The notes beneath the pieces are model-generated. The model had not been told where the DNA came from, made no database searches, and saw only the letters and a program-made list of their open reading frames with translations. A program made the translations under genes and the position numbers. From Candidatus Polarisedimenticolia bacterium (lineage in GTDB: Bacteria; Acidobacteriota; Polarisedimenticolia; Gp22-AA2; AA152), in assembly GCA_035764505.1 (NCBI GenBank), contig DASTZC010000287.1, positions 1-40,306 of the forward strand: a stretch of DNA of 40,306 nucleotides, read 5' to 3'. Below, piece after piece: positions 25,460 through 34,476 of this stretch. Every line of letters starts with the position of its first letter. Positions within the stretch are counted from its first letter, which is position 1.

Positions 25460-27551
25460 CTTCCTCGTCCTCGGTCTTGTGGGGCTTGTGCTCGGCGATG
25501 ATCTTGGTCTGGAGCTGCGAGGGAACCTCTTCGTAGTGCGACAGCTCCATGTGGTACGAGCCGCGTCCCCCCGTAATCGACTTCAGGGTGTTGGAGTAGG
25601 CCAGCATCTCCGCCATCGGGACCTGAGCCTTGATGATCTGCGTGTGCCCCTGCGTGTCCATCCCCTGCACTCGCCCGCGGCGGCTGTTGAGGTCGCCCAT
25701 GATGTCGCCCATCAGCTCCTCGGGCGTCTCGACCGAGACGGTCATGATCGGCTCCAGCAGCGTGGGCCGGGCATGCTCCATGGCCGCCTTGAACGCCAGA
25801 TGCCCGGCGATCTTGAAGGCCATTTCGGAGGAGTCCACCGTGTGGTAGGCGCCGTCGTGCAGGATGACGCGGAAGTCCACCACCGTAAAGCCGGCGAGGT
25901 AGCCGCGCAGGCGAGACTCCTGGATTCCTTTCTCCACCGCGGGACGGAAGTTCTGCGGGATCGATCCGCCGAAGATCTCGTCCACGAACTCGAAGCCGGA
26001 GCCGCGTGCCAGCGGCTCCATGCGGATCTTGCAGTCGGCGAACTGCCCATGGCCGCCGGTCTGCTTCTTGTGGCGCCCGTGGCCTTCGGATTTGGCCTTG
26101 ATGGTCTCCAGGTAGGGGACCTTGGGAGGGTGCAGGATCGCTTCGACTCCGAATTTCTTCTTCATCTTGGCCACCGCCACCTCGACGTGCAGCTCGCCGG
26201 TCCCGCTGATGAGCATCTCGTGCGTGCGCGGGTCGCGGCTCACCTTGATGGTGGGGTCCTCGTCCGAGAGGCGCTGCAGGGCGTTGGAGATCTTCTCCTC
26301 GTCACCCCGGCTCTTGGGCTCGATGGCGAAGGAGATCGACGGCTCCGGGAAGCTCACCGCCGGGAAGGCGATCGGGTGCGCCTTGTCGGCGAGTGTGTCG
26401 CCGGTGTGCGTCTCCTTCAGCTTCGGGATCGCCGCGATGTCGCCGGCCTTCACCTCGGGCACGTGGATCAGCTCCTTCCCCTGCATGAGGGAGATGGAGC
26501 CGAACCTCTCGGAGGCGTTGCGCGTGACGTTGTGCACCGCCGAGTCGGACCTGAGGACGCCGCTGTAGACACGGAACAGGCTGATGCGTCCCGAGAAGGG
26601 ATCGGCGATCGTCTTGAACACGAAGGCGGAATAGGGCTCCTCCGGCACCGGCCGCCGGCGCGCCTCCTGCTGGTTCTTGGGATCGACCCCCGCGGCCTCG
26701 CCGCGCTCGGCCGGGGAGGGGAGGAGCTCGACCATGGCGTCCATGAGCTTCTGTGCCCCGATGTTGAACAGTGCGGAGCCGCACAGCACCGGGTAGATCT
26801 TGCCGGACTTCACCGCCGCCGCGAGACCGGCGCGCAGCTCGGCTTCCGGAAGATCGCCCGCCTCGAAGAAGCGCTCCATCAGCTTCTCGTCGGTCTCGGC
26901 CACCATCTCCAGGAGCTTCTCGCGGGTCGCGGCCGCCTCCTCCGACAGATCGGCCGGGACATCGGCGGTCTCGAACTTGCCGCTCTCGTCCTTCGCCCAG
27001 AGGATGGCCTTCATCTCCAGGAGATCGACGACGCCGCGGAAGTCCTTCTCCGAGCCGATCGGGAGCTGGACCGGCACGGCGGTGCGCCCGAAGCGGCTCT
27101 GGATCGACTCGAGGGCGCGCGCGTGGCTGGAGCGCTCGCGATCCAGCTTGTTGATGAACAGCAGGCGCGGCAGCCCGAACTCCTCGGCGAACGACCAGGC
27201 CTTCTCCGTCTGGACTTCCACACCGGCGACGCCGCAGACCACCGCGACCGCGGCGTCGGCGACCCGCAGCGCGGCCTTGGAGCCGGCGATGAAGGTGCCG
27301 TAGCCCGGCGTGTCGATGAGATTGATTTTCTTCTTGTTCCATTCGAAGAAGGCGAGGCTGGGGGAGATGGAGACTTTGCGATGGATTTCCTCGTCGTCGT
27401 AATCGGTGACGGTGTTGCCCTGCTCGACCTTCCCCAGCCGGCTCACCGCTCCCGAATCGAAGAGCAGGGCCGAGGCCAGGGAGGTCTTGCCTGCAGCCCC
27501 ATGGCCGATGACCCCCACGTTGCGAATGTCCGAGACGTCGAAGACTTTCAT
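25452..27551 (-). CDS. EF-G-like translation GTPase, catalytic His replaced
   Basis: A 699-residue protein with all five EF-G domains and normal length. G1 is GHGAAGKT (16-23), G3 is DTPGY (80-84) and G4 is NKLD (134-137). In true EF-G, G3 reads DTPGH and that His activates GTP hydrolysis; here it is Tyr84, and the switch I RGIT motif is also missing ([13 protein letters not shown] instead). Domain IV is present ([15 protein letters not shown]). This marks it as the divergent EF-G-like paralogue family, not the main FusA. Its role in translation, recycling or stress is unsettled. A TTGACA box lies about 120 bases upstream. Confidence 0.88.
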   Translation of the reverse strand: MKVFDVSDIRNVGVIGHGAAGKTSLASALLFDSGAVSRLGKVEQGNTVTDYDDEEIHRKVSISPSLAFFEWNKKKINLIDTPGYGTFIAGSKAALRVADAAVAVVCGVAGVEVQTEKAWSFAEEFGLPRLLFINKLDRERSSHARALESIQSRFGRTAVPVQLPIGSEKDFRGVVDLLEMKAILWAKDESGKFETADVPADLSEEAAATREKLLEMVAETDEKLMERFFEAGDLPEAELRAGLAAAVKSGKIYPVLCGSALFNIGAQKLMDAMVELLPSPAERGEAAGVDPKNQQEARRRPVPEEPYSAFVFKTIADPFSGRISLFRVYSGVLRSDSAVHNVTRNASERFGSISLMQGKELIHVPEVKAGDIAAIPKLKETHTGDTLADKAHPIAFPAVSFPEPSISFAIEPKSRGDEEKISNALQRLSDEDPTIKVSRDPRTHEMLISGTGELHVEVAVAKMKKKFGVEAILHPPKVPYLETIKAKSEGHGRHKKQTGGHGQFADCKIRMEPLARGSGFEFVDEIFGGSIPQNFRPAVEKGIQESRLRGYLAGFTVVDFRVILHDGAYHTVDSSEMAFKIAGHLAFKAAMEHARPTLLEPIMTVSVETPEELMGDIMGDLNSRRGRVQGMDTQGHTQIIKAQVPMAEMLAYSNTLKSITGGRGSYHMELSHYEEVPSQLQTKIIAEHKPHKTEDEEGA

Positions 27552-27646
27552 TCCCGCCTCCCCGCGTTGGCCGCGGTCCTGGAGTGCACCTCAGGGCGCC
27601 GGGCGGGCGGTCGCGAGGCTCCCCCCGGTGGCGCCCGGGTGAATCG

Positions 27647-27674
27647 TAAGTATCGAGGTTGAAAGGCGTGTCAA
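27647..27674 (-). promoter_or_regulatory. possible promoter of the EF-G-like gene
   Basis: A perfect TTGACA (27674-27669) followed after 16 bases by TACTTA (27652-27647), a weak -10. The GC-rich leader to the ATG would be about 90 bases. Confidence 0.35.
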
Positions 27675-27717
27675 TATAGCACGGCGCACGGAGCGGGCTC
27701 AACGCGCGGAAAGCTCT

Positions 27718-28125
27718 CTACTTGCCGGCCTTGACTTCGCTCAGGACCTTCTCGGCAATCCCGCGGACGGTTGGACACTTCGGGTCGTTAACCAGGCAGT
27801 GGGCGATGGTGTCGTTGGGGCATCCGCAGGTGCACAGCTCCTGATTGACCCGGTCCAGGTAGCGCTGCTTTTGCTTCGGCGTCAGGGTGGTAAGGTCGAT
27901 GCCCGGAAGCTCCATGAAGTAGTTCTCGCGAATCGTCACCCCTTCCTTGGACTGCACGGGCTGATTCTCGGGCGCCGGTGCGGTCTGCGTCTGCGGGGCG
28001 GCCTTGGCGGCCGGCTTGGTCTGGGGCTTCTTGGCGGCAGGCTTGGTGTCGGCGGCCCATCCGGCGGCCGAAAGGGGGGCGATCATCGCAAGGATTGCTA
28101 GGCACAGAAGTCGGCGAACGCTCAC
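27718..28125 (-). CDS. secreted Cys-rich small protein
   Basis: A 135-residue exported protein. Residues 1-25 are a signal peptide ending near AGWA|AD; a Lys/Pro/Ala/Gln-rich linker follows to about 60, then a compact C-terminal domain with Cys98, Cys100, Cys102 (CTCGC), Cys110 and Cys117 in LCTCGCPNDTIAHCLVNDPKC. The C-x-C-x-C motif followed by spaced cysteines slightly resembles CcmH-like haem-thiol chaperones and proteins of Acidobacteriota, but I cannot name the family. Metal binding or periplasmic thiol chemistry is possible. The start is GTG 28125, with GAGGAG eight bases upstream. It has its own promoter. Confidence 0.75.
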   Translation of the reverse strand: MSVRRLLCLAILAMIAPLSAAGWAADTKPAAKKPQTKPAAKAAPQTQTAPAPENQPVQSKEGVTIRENYFMELPGIDLTTLTPKQKQRYLDRVNQELCTCGCPNDTIAHCLVNDPKCPTVRGIAEKVLSEVKAGK

Positions 28126-28199
28126 GAAGACATCTCCTCAGGTTGCTTGTCGGGATTTCGGGGCGCTGCCGAGCGTGATTCGCCCGGGCCGCCCTAAAA

Positions 28200-28228
28200 A
28201 CAGTAAATCAAGAAGCCTTGAGGGTCAA
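28200..28228 (-). promoter_or_regulatory. promoter of the secreted Cys-rich protein
   Basis: TTGACC (28228-28223), a 17-base spacer and TACTGT (28205-28200). The leader would be about 68 bases. Confidence 0.5.
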
Positions 28229-28260
28229 GGGATTGCGTCACGCCGGGAGATCCGCCCGCC

Positions 28261-28608
28261 TCAGACGACCCGCCGGAGGTAGAGCGCCAGGACCGCGTAG
28301 GCGAGGCCGAGATAGAGGAGCGGCTCGAACAACCGGATGAGGTGTGCGGAGGAGCCGGTTCCCAGGCGCACCATGACGAGCCAGGAGGCCACGCCCACGG
28401 ACCAGAGGGTGAACGTCAGAAAGGCGTAGGGGCGGAGGCGCCACAGCGCCTGGGCCGCCACCAGCCCGAGCGCCGCGATCGCCACGCAAGTAATGAAGGC
28501 GCGGTTGAAGGGGGAGCCGCGCCTCAGGGGCAAGGCTTCGATCAGCATTCCGACGGAAGCGGCGGCAATCAGGAGGGAGATGAGAACGATCCCCGCAGGA
28601 CGCCTCAT
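28261..28608 (-). CDS. small four-helix membrane protein
   Basis: A 115-residue hydrophobic protein with four predicted membrane helices: IVLISLLIAAASVGMLI, FITCVAIAALGLVAAQAL, FLTFTLWSVGVASWLVM and LLYLGLAYAVLALYL. No family is recognised. ATG 28608 has GAGG eight bases upstream; a GTG at 28644 would add 12 codons and is less likely. It is about 45 bases after the kinase stop and may be read with it. Confidence 0.65.
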   Translation of the reverse strand: MRRPAGIVLISLLIAAASVGMLIEALPLRRGSPFNRAFITCVAIAALGLVAAQALWRLRPYAFLTFTLWSVGVASWLVMVRLGTGSSAHLIRLFEPLLYLGLAYAVLALYLRRVV

Positions 28609-28653
28609 CAACCGGACCTCGCTGGCGTTCTCGACGCGGGACACCCCGTCCGC

Positions 28654-30879
28654 TCAATCGGGCTGCGCGGCACTCTCCGGATAGAGTCTCTCGAACTCCG
28701 AGTCCCCGTGCAGCAGGTTCAGGTCGGGATCCCGACGCGCCCAGTTCGCGTCCTTGAAGCCGTTGCGCCAGGCCTTGCTCAGAGCGTCCATTGCCTCGGC
28801 TTTCTTGTTCATCGAGCAGAACACGCAGGCGACGTTGTAATGCACCATCGCCTCGTTCGGCCGCAGGAGCATGGCCAGGTTTGCCTCGCGCATCGCGTCG
28901 TCGTGACGACCCTCGACGGCGTAATTGTTCGCCAGGAGAATCCGAGCCCGGGCGTCCTCGGGGACCTGGCGGAGATGCCCTTCCATCGCCTGAATCGCCC
29001 GATGCCGGATGTTGCGGAGGGCCTCGTCCTTCCCGAGGGCCCCGAGCGAATTCATGATCGGCACGTAGACGTTGTAATCGGTGCCACTCGACTCGATTGC
29101 CTCGTCGGCCACGTTGGCCACCTCCTGGTACTTCCCCGACGCGTACAGCCCGCGGAGCAGCAGGTAATAGGCCCCTTCGCAGTCGCGCTTGCGCGCGATT
29201 ACGTTGCGCACGATGGCCGTCATCTCGTCGTACTGCCCCTTGGCGTAGAGGATCCAGGCCTGGGCCACCATCACCTCGGGGACGTCGGGCTGCAGCGCCA
29301 TGGCGCGCTCCGCGGCGCCCCGGGCGCGGTGGATCCAGACGTCCTCGCGGGCGTAGTGGGCGTGGTAGTAGGCGCAGACGTTGGCGATGGCGGCGAAGGC
29401 GAGGGCGAAGTTGGGGTCCTGGGTCACGGCGTTCTCGAACATCTGCAGGGCGAACTCCAGGTCCTGGCGCGTCAGGCGGCGCGCGTAGCTCCGGCCCCGC
29501 AGGTAGAGGTCGTAAGCCTGCAGGTTGTCGGTGGGCTTGGCGGCGAGCGCCTCCTGCTCCTGGGGCGACAGCTGGATGCGCAGCGCCGCGGCGATCTTCT
29601 GGGCGATCTCGTCCTGCACTTCGAAGACGTCTTTCATCTCGCGGTCGTAGCGCTCCGACCAGAGCGGGAAGTCGGTGTGCGTGTCGATCAGCTGCGTCGT
29701 GATGCGCAGCCGGGTGCCGGCCCGCCGCAGGCTTCCGGTCAGGACCGCTGCGGCGCCGAGCTGCTGGCCGATCTGGGAGGGAGTGACGCTCTTGTCGCGG
29801 TAGACCAGGACGGTGGGGCGCGAGAAGACCTTCATCCCCCGGATCTTGGACAGCTCGGTGATGATGTCCTCGGTGATGCCGTCGCGCAGGTACTCGTCCT
29901 CCTTCACGCCGCTCAGGTTCTCGAAATAGAGGACGGCGATCGACTTCTCGGAGGGCTTCTCGGCGCCGCCCTTGGAGTCGGACAGGCCGCGCCGCTGGCC
30001 GGAATCGAGGTCGCGCTTCAGGCGCAGCAGGTCGGTCTTCAGCTCGGTGGCGGTCTGGTAGCGCAGGTTGCGATCCTTCTCGAGCGCCTTCTCCAGGATC
30101 CTGCCCAGCTCGCCCGGCATGGCCGGGTTGGCCTCGGCGAGCGGCTTCGGGGCGCGGTTCAGGATCGCCTCGAAGACCACCGGCTGCGTGTCGCCCGGGA
30201 AAGGGAGGGCCCCGGTGGCCATCTGGTAGAGGACGGCGCCCAGCGAGAACAGGTCGGTGCGCGGATCGGTGAGCTGCCCGCGCGCCTGCTCCGGGGACAT
30301 ATAGAAAACGGTCCCGAGGACGGCGCCCGCCGTGGTCAGCGGGGAGGCCCCCATGACCGTGTCGGCCTGAGAGCTGTCGCGGTCGGTCCCCTGACGAACA
30401 CCCTCGATCTTGGCCAGCCCGAAGTCGAGGACCTTCACCTGCCCCCGGGCGGTCATCACCAGGTTCGCCGGCTTCAGATCGCGGTGCACGATCCCCTTGG
30501 AGTGGGCGGATTCCAGCGCGTCGGCAATCTGGATCCCGAGATCCAGGATCTCGCCGATTGGAAAACTGTTCCGGCCCATCTTCTGGGACAGGGTCTGGCC
30601 TTCGAGCAGCTCCATCACGATGAAATGGCGCCGCTCGTGCTCCTCGATGGAGTGCACGGTGCAGATGCCGGGATGGTTGAGGGAGGAGGCGGCGCGTGCC
30701 TCGCGCTGGAAGCGCTCGAGCAGCGTCGGATCGCGCTCCATCTCCTCGGAGAGGAACTTCACGGCGACCCGGCGCCCCAGCCGCCCGTCCTCGGCCTCGT
30801 AGACCACTCCCATGCCGCCGGCGCCGAGCTTTCGCAGGATCTTGTAATGGGAGACGGTGCTCCCGGGGACGGGCTCCAT
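28654..30879 (-). CDS. Ser/Thr protein kinase with TolB-like and TPR domains
   Basis: A 741-residue soluble protein. The Hanks-type kinase domain (about 12-280) is complete: GAGGMG loop (19-24), Lys41, Glu60, HRDLKPAN (132-139), DFG (152-154) and SPEQARG. Next, from about 322, comes a TolB/FlgO-like domain (SIAVLYFENLSG and LTGSLRRAGTRLRITTQLID), then TPR-like repeats from about 450 to the end. No membrane helix separates kinase from the rest, so it is cytoplasmic, unlike PknB. This architecture is abundant in Acidobacteriota. ATG 30879 has GAGGAAGG six bases upstream. Targets are unknown. Confidence 0.92.
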   Translation of the reverse strand: MEPVPGSTVSHYKILRKLGAGGMGVVYEAEDGRLGRRVAVKFLSEEMERDPTLLERFQREARAASSLNHPGICTVHSIEEHERRHFIVMELLEGQTLSQKMGRNSFPIGEILDLGIQIADALESAHSKGIVHRDLKPANLVMTARGQVKVLDFGLAKIEGVRQGTDRDSSQADTVMGASPLTTAGAVLGTVFYMSPEQARGQLTDPRTDLFSLGAVLYQMATGALPFPGDTQPVVFEAILNRAPKPLAEANPAMPGELGRILEKALEKDRNLRYQTATELKTDLLRLKRDLDSGQRRGLSDSKGGAEKPSEKSIAVLYFENLSGVKEDEYLRDGITEDIITELSKIRGMKVFSRPTVLVYRDKSVTPSQIGQQLGAAAVLTGSLRRAGTRLRITTQLIDTHTDFPLWSERYDREMKDVFEVQDEIAQKIAAALRIQLSPQEQEALAAKPTDNLQAYDLYLRGRSYARRLTRQDLEFALQMFENAVTQDPNFALAFAAIANVCAYYHAHYAREDVWIHRARGAAERAMALQPDVPEVMVAQAWILYAKGQYDEMTAIVRNVIARKRDCEGAYYLLLRGLYASGKYQEVANVADEAIESSGTDYNVYVPIMNSLGALGKDEALRNIRHRAIQAMEGHLRQVPEDARARILLANNYAVEGRHDDAMREANLAMLLRPNEAMVHYNVACVFCSMNKKAEAMDALSKAWRNGFKDANWARRDPDLNLLHGDSEFERLYPESAAQPD

Positions 30880-30955
30880 CGTCGACCTTCCTCTAGAGGG
30901 CCGCCAGGGTCGCGACAGACTCTAAGGACAAGAGCCGTTCGGAGGCGGAACCCGA

Positions 30956-30984
30956 AATATACGCTGGAGCATGAGATCGGGCAA
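30956..30984 (-). promoter_or_regulatory. sigma70-type promoter of the kinase gene
   Basis: TTGCCC (30984-30979), a 17-base spacer and TATATT (30961-30956, five of six consensus bases). The leader is about 70 bases. Confidence 0.65.
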
Positions 30985-31000
30985 GCGCCGCGGCGCGCCG

Positions 31001-31030
31001 TTGACACTGCCGGAAACGGGATGCTACGCT
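31001..31030 (+). promoter_or_regulatory. promoter of the nfo-queuosine-lpxH operon
   Basis: Perfect TTGACA (31001-31006), an 18-base spacer ending TGC, then TACGCT (31025-31030), an extended -10 form. The leader to the nfo start is about 160 bases. Confidence 0.5.
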
Positions 31031-31196
31031 TCGCGGCGGTCCCGCGCGTGGAAAGTCGCGCGGCAGCGCGCGGCAAGTCCGCACTGCTTCGAAGCCCTCC
31101 GAGCTGAAGTCTCACCCGGACCGACTGGAACGGAGCACCGTCGGGCCCCGTGCGCCCGGCGCCGGGGCCGACCGCCGAACCAGGAGCGCCATCGCC

Positions 31197-32090
31197 GTGA
31201 GCGAGAGGAGAGCCAGGGTCCCGAAGCGGCACCACGCGGCGCGCGTGCGTCTGGGAGCCCATATCTCCATCGCCGGCGGGATCGACAAGTCAGTTCCCAC
31301 GGCCCATGATGTGGGATGCGAGGTCCTTCAGGTCTTCGTGAAGAGCAGCAACCAGTGGAGGGCGGCGCCCTTCCGCGACGGCGAGACGCGCCGTTTCCGC
31401 GACAACCTGACCGCCACCGGGTTGGGTCCCGTGGTGGCGCACGATTCCTACCTGATCAATATGTGCTCCCCGGACGAGGCGCTGTGGGCCCGCTCGCGCG
31501 ACGCCTTCCTGGTGGAGCTGGACCGCTGCGAGGCGCTGGGAATCGGCTTCCTGGTGACGCACCCGGGCGCGCACACCGGCTCGGGGGAGGCGGCGGGGCT
31601 GGACCGGCTGGTGCGCGCCCTCGACGAGGTCCACGCCGCGCGTCCCCGTCAGGAGGTGATGGTCCTCCTGGAAACCACCGCGGGCCAGGGCTCCTCGCTG
31701 GGGCACCGCTTCGAGCAGCTCGCCGCCGTCCGCCGGCGCGTGGCGCAGCCGAGGCGCGTGGGGGTCTGCCTCGACACCTGCCACGTCTTCGCCGCCGGCT
31801 ACGATCTCAGGACCCCGGCGGCCTACCGCGAGACCCTGCAGCGCTTCGACGAGACGGTGGGACTGGACGCCCTGCGCGCCATCCATCTGAACGACTCCAA
31901 GAGGGAGCTCGGATCGCGCGTCGATCGACACGAGGCGATCGGCGCGGGGCGGCTCGGCCTGCGCGCCTTCGATCTCCTGCTGAACGATCCCCGGCTGAAG
32001 GAGGTTCCGATGATCCTCGAGACTCCCAAGGGGAAGGACTACGCCGAGGACCGCGTCAACCTCGCGCGGTTGCGGAGCCTCCTGCCTTGA
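31197..32090 (+). CDS. nfo: endonuclease IV (AP endonuclease)
   Basis: A 297-residue TIM-barrel enzyme cutting DNA at abasic sites. All nine zinc ligands of the family can be matched: His82 (VAHDSY), His122 (THPGAH), Glu159 (LLETTAG), Asp193 and His196 (LDTCHVF), His230 (AIHLND), Asp243 and His245 (DRHEAIG) and Glu275 (LETPKG). The start GTG 31197 has AGGAG ten bases upstream; a later start is possible since the first 16 residues are basic and not conserved. It is the first gene of a tightly packed operon and its stop overlaps queE. Confidence 0.94.
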   Translation: MSERRARVPKRHHAARVRLGAHISIAGGIDKSVPTAHDVGCEVLQVFVKSSNQWRAAPFRDGETRRFRDNLTATGLGPVVAHDSYLINMCSPDEALWARSRDAFLVELDRCEALGIGFLVTHPGAHTGSGEAAGLDRLVRALDEVHAARPRQEVMVLLETTAGQGSSLGHRFEQLAAVRRRVAQPRRVGVCLDTCHVFAAGYDLRTPAAYRETLQRFDETVGLDALRAIHLNDSKRELGSRVDRHEAIGAGRLGLRAFDLLLNDPRLKEVPMILETPKGKDYAEDRVNLARLRSLLP

Positions 32091-32743
32091 GCTCTCCCGG
32101 CGCCACCCTCCAGATCACGGAGATCTTCCACAGCATCCAGGGGGAATCGACCCAGACCGGCCGGGCATGCACCTTCGTCCGTTTGACAGGGTGCAACCTG
32201 CGCTGCGTCTGGTGCGACACCGCCTACGCCTTCGAAGGAGGCGAGTCGATGTCCATCGAGGCGATCGCGGAGCGCGTGGCCTCCTACGGGACCGACCTGG
32301 TCCTGCTCACCGGCGGCGAGCCGCTGGCGCAAGACGGGGTGCACCTTCTCATTTCCCGGCTCCTGGAGCAGGGGCGCGAGGTGATGATCGAGACGGGAGG
32401 GAGCCTCGATATCGCGCGGCTCGACCGACGCGTGCGCGTGGTGCTGGACGTGAAGTGCCCCGGAAGCGGCATGGAGCCGAAGAACCGCTGGGAGAACCTG
32501 GAGCATCTCAAGCCGACCGATGAGATCAAGTTCGTCCTCAACGACCGGCGCGACTACGAATATGCTCGTGACCTGATCCGGCGCCGGGATCTGGCCGGGC
32601 GTGCCACCCTGCTGCTCTCTCCGGTCCACGGCGTGCTGGCGCCGCGCGACCTGGCGGAATGGATCCTCTCCGACCGTCTGCCGGCGCGCCTGCAGCTGCA
32701 GATTCACAAGATGATCTGGGCGCCCGACGCGCGAGGCGTGTGA
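32087..32743 (+). CDS. queE: 7-carboxy-7-deazaguanine synthase
   Basis: A 218-residue radical-SAM enzyme of queuosine synthesis, turning 6-carboxytetrahydropterin into 7-carboxy-7-deazaguanine. The cluster is Cys36, Cys40 and Cys43 in GCNLRCVWCDTAYAF, and the binding strand is LLTGGEPLAQ. IFHSIQGEST at the N-terminus is a QueE mark. The start is TTG 32087, overlapping the nfo stop (TTGA). It ends overlapping queC by one base (TGATG). Confidence 0.94.
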   Translation: MSSPGATLQITEIFHSIQGESTQTGRACTFVRLTGCNLRCVWCDTAYAFEGGESMSIEAIAERVASYGTDLVLLTGGEPLAQDGVHLLISRLLEQGREVMIETGGSLDIARLDRRVRVVLDVKCPGSGMEPKNRWENLEHLKPTDEIKFVLNDRRDYEYARDLIRRRDLAGRATLLLSPVHGVLAPRDLAEWILSDRLPARLQLQIHKMIWAPDARGV

Positions 32744-33426
32744 TGGCCGGCGATCGGGACCTGGCGGTGGCGCTGGTCAGCGGCGGGATGGACTCGGCCG
32801 TGGTGGCCGCGATGGTCTGCCGCGATCACGAGCCGGCTTTCCTGCACCTGGATTACGGGCAGCGGACCGAAGCGCGCGAGCGCCGGGCCTTCGAGGCGAT
32901 CGCCGACCACTACAAAGTCGAGCGCCGCCTCGTCTCCCGCGTCGATCCGCTCGCAGCCGCGGGGGGATCGTCGCTCACCGACGTCTCGATGCCGCTGTCC
33001 GAATCGCGCGGCGGCCCCTCCGTGATTCCCACCACCTACGTCCCTTTCCGCAACACCCACTTCCTCTCCGCCGCAGTCTCCTGGGGCGAGGTCCTTGGGG
33101 CCCGCTGGATCTACTACGGCGCGGTCGAAGAGGACAGCTCAGGCTATCCCGACTGCCGCGAGCGCTACATCGAAGCTTTCAACCGGCTCATCGAGGCGGG
33201 GACGCGACCGGAGACCCGGCTGACGGTGGTCGCGCCGCTCGTCCACTTGCGCAAGGCGGAGATCGTGCGGGAGGGAATGCGGCTGAGCGCTCCGTTCCAC
33301 CTGACCTGGTCCTGCTACGGAGAGCAGGAGCGGGCGTGCGGCGAATGCGAGTCGTGCCGCCTGCGGCTCAAAGGCTTCCGCGAGGCGGGAATCGAAGACC
33401 CGATCCCGTACCGGGGCGGCGCGTGA
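32743..33426 (+). CDS. queC: 7-cyano-7-deazaguanine (preQ0) synthase
   Basis: A 227-residue ATP-dependent enzyme making preQ0 from 7-carboxy-7-deazaguanine and ammonia. The PP-loop LVSGGMDSAV is at 11-20, and LDYGQRTEARE, PTTYVPFRNTHFL and the zinc-binding CYGEQERACGECESC near the end are all family marks. The ATG shares a base with the queE stop, and queA starts inside its stop codon. It completes preQ0 synthesis with queE; queD, the enzyme before queE, is not in the window. Confidence 0.95.
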   Translation: MAGDRDLAVALVSGGMDSAVVAAMVCRDHEPAFLHLDYGQRTEARERRAFEAIADHYKVERRLVSRVDPLAAAGGSSLTDVSMPLSESRGGPSVIPTTYVPFRNTHFLSAAVSWGEVLGARWIYYGAVEEDSSGYPDCRERYIEAFNRLIEAGTRPETRLTVVAPLVHLRKAEIVREGMRLSAPFHLTWSCYGEQERACGECESCRLRLKGFREAGIEDPIPYRGGA

Positions 33427-34466
33427 GGGAAGACGAGACGCGGCTGGAGTACTACGACTATCTGCTGCCGGAGCACGCCATCGCGCAGGAACCGGCATCA
33501 CCGCGCGATGCCTCCCGGCTCCTGGTCCTCGACCGCGCTGCCGGCACGAGCCGGCACCTGCAGTTCGCGGATCTTCCCGATCTCATGAGCGAGCGGGACC
33601 TCCTGGTCCTCAACGACACGCGCGTCTTCCCGGCCCGCCTGCGCGGCCGCAAGCCGACGGGGGGAGCGGTCGAGTTCCTGCTGACGCGGCCGCTGGGGGA
33701 CGGATGCTGGGAGGCGCTGTGCAACGCGACCCGCGAGCTGCGGAGAGGCGCGAGGATCGAGTTCCCCGGCCTGGCGGCGGAGATCGAAGGGAGGCAGGGG
33801 GAAGGGATCGTGCTGCGCTTCCCCGGGGAAGCCGAAGTGGAGAGCCTGCTGGAGCGCTCGGGAGAGATGCCCCTGCCGCCTTATATCCGGCGCCCGGCCG
33901 GAGAGGTGGACGGTGCTTTCGACCGCGAGCGCTACCAGACGATCTACGCCCGGCAGAGGGGAGCCGTGGCCGCCCCGACGGCCGGCCTGCATTTCACCCA
34001 TGAGCTCCTGGCGCGCCTGGAGACGCAAGGGGTCAGGCGCTGCTTCGTCACATTGCACGTGGGTCCCGGGACTTTCCTCCCGGTACGGGTTGATGACGCA
34101 CGCCAGCACCGCGTGCTGCCAGAGCCCTTCGTCCTGAGCGACGCGACGCTGCAGGCGATCGACGCCACGCGCCGCCGTGGCGGCCGCGTGGTGGCGGTGG
34201 GGACGACCGTGGCCCGGGTCCTGGAGCATGCGGCACTGCGCGGCATCAGGCAGGGGGCGGAAGGGGAGTGCGATCTCACCATTCTCCCCGGGCATCGCTT
34301 CCTCAACGTGGACGCCCTGATTACCAACTTTCATCTGCCGCGCTCCACGTTGCTGCTGCTGGTCGCCGCCTTTGCCGGCCGCGAGCGCATCCTGGCCGCC
34401 TATGAAGACGCCCTCGAGCGCGGCTATCGCTTTTACAGCTACGGCGACGCCATGCTGATCCTCTGA
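33423..34466 (+). CDS. queA: tRNA preQ1 ribosyltransferase-isomerase
   Basis: A 347-residue enzyme that adds an epoxy-cyclopentanediol ring from S-adenosylmethionine to preQ1 in tRNA. It has YDYLLPEHAIAQEP at the N-terminus, LVLNDTRVFPARL, MPLPPYIRR, AVAAPTAGLHFT and TNFHLPRSTLLLLV, all QueA signatures. The start GTG 33423 overlaps the queC stop (GTGA), giving the normal N-terminus. tgt follows after 10 bases. Confidence 0.96.
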   Translation: MREDETRLEYYDYLLPEHAIAQEPASPRDASRLLVLDRAAGTSRHLQFADLPDLMSERDLLVLNDTRVFPARLRGRKPTGGAVEFLLTRPLGDGCWEALCNATRELRRGARIEFPGLAAEIEGRQGEGIVLRFPGEAEVESLLERSGEMPLPPYIRRPAGEVDGAFDRERYQTIYARQRGAVAAPTAGLHFTHELLARLETQGVRRCFVTLHVGPGTFLPVRVDDARQHRVLPEPFVLSDATLQAIDATRRRGGRVVAVGTTVARVLEHAALRGIRQGAEGECDLTILPGHRFLNVDALITNFHLPRSTLLLLVAAFAGRERILAAYEDALERGYRFYSYGDAMLIL

Positions 34467-34476
34467 GGTCGAGACC

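Larger units (their letters stand above)
30880..31196. other. 317-base divergent gap between the kinase and nfo
   Basis: No gene is seen. It holds back-to-back sigma70-type promoters (minus at 30956-30984, plus at 31001-31030) and a GC hairpin at 31144-31169 (7-bp stem) shortly before the nfo start. Confidence 0.6.

Noticed and set aside
25218-27662. Long plus-strand open frame opposite the EF-G-like gene
   Set aside because: Antisense shadow; the minus strand holds a full five-domain GTPase.
28342-31107. Long plus-strand open frame opposite the kinase
   Set aside because: An antisense shadow of the complete kinase gene, with no family similarity.
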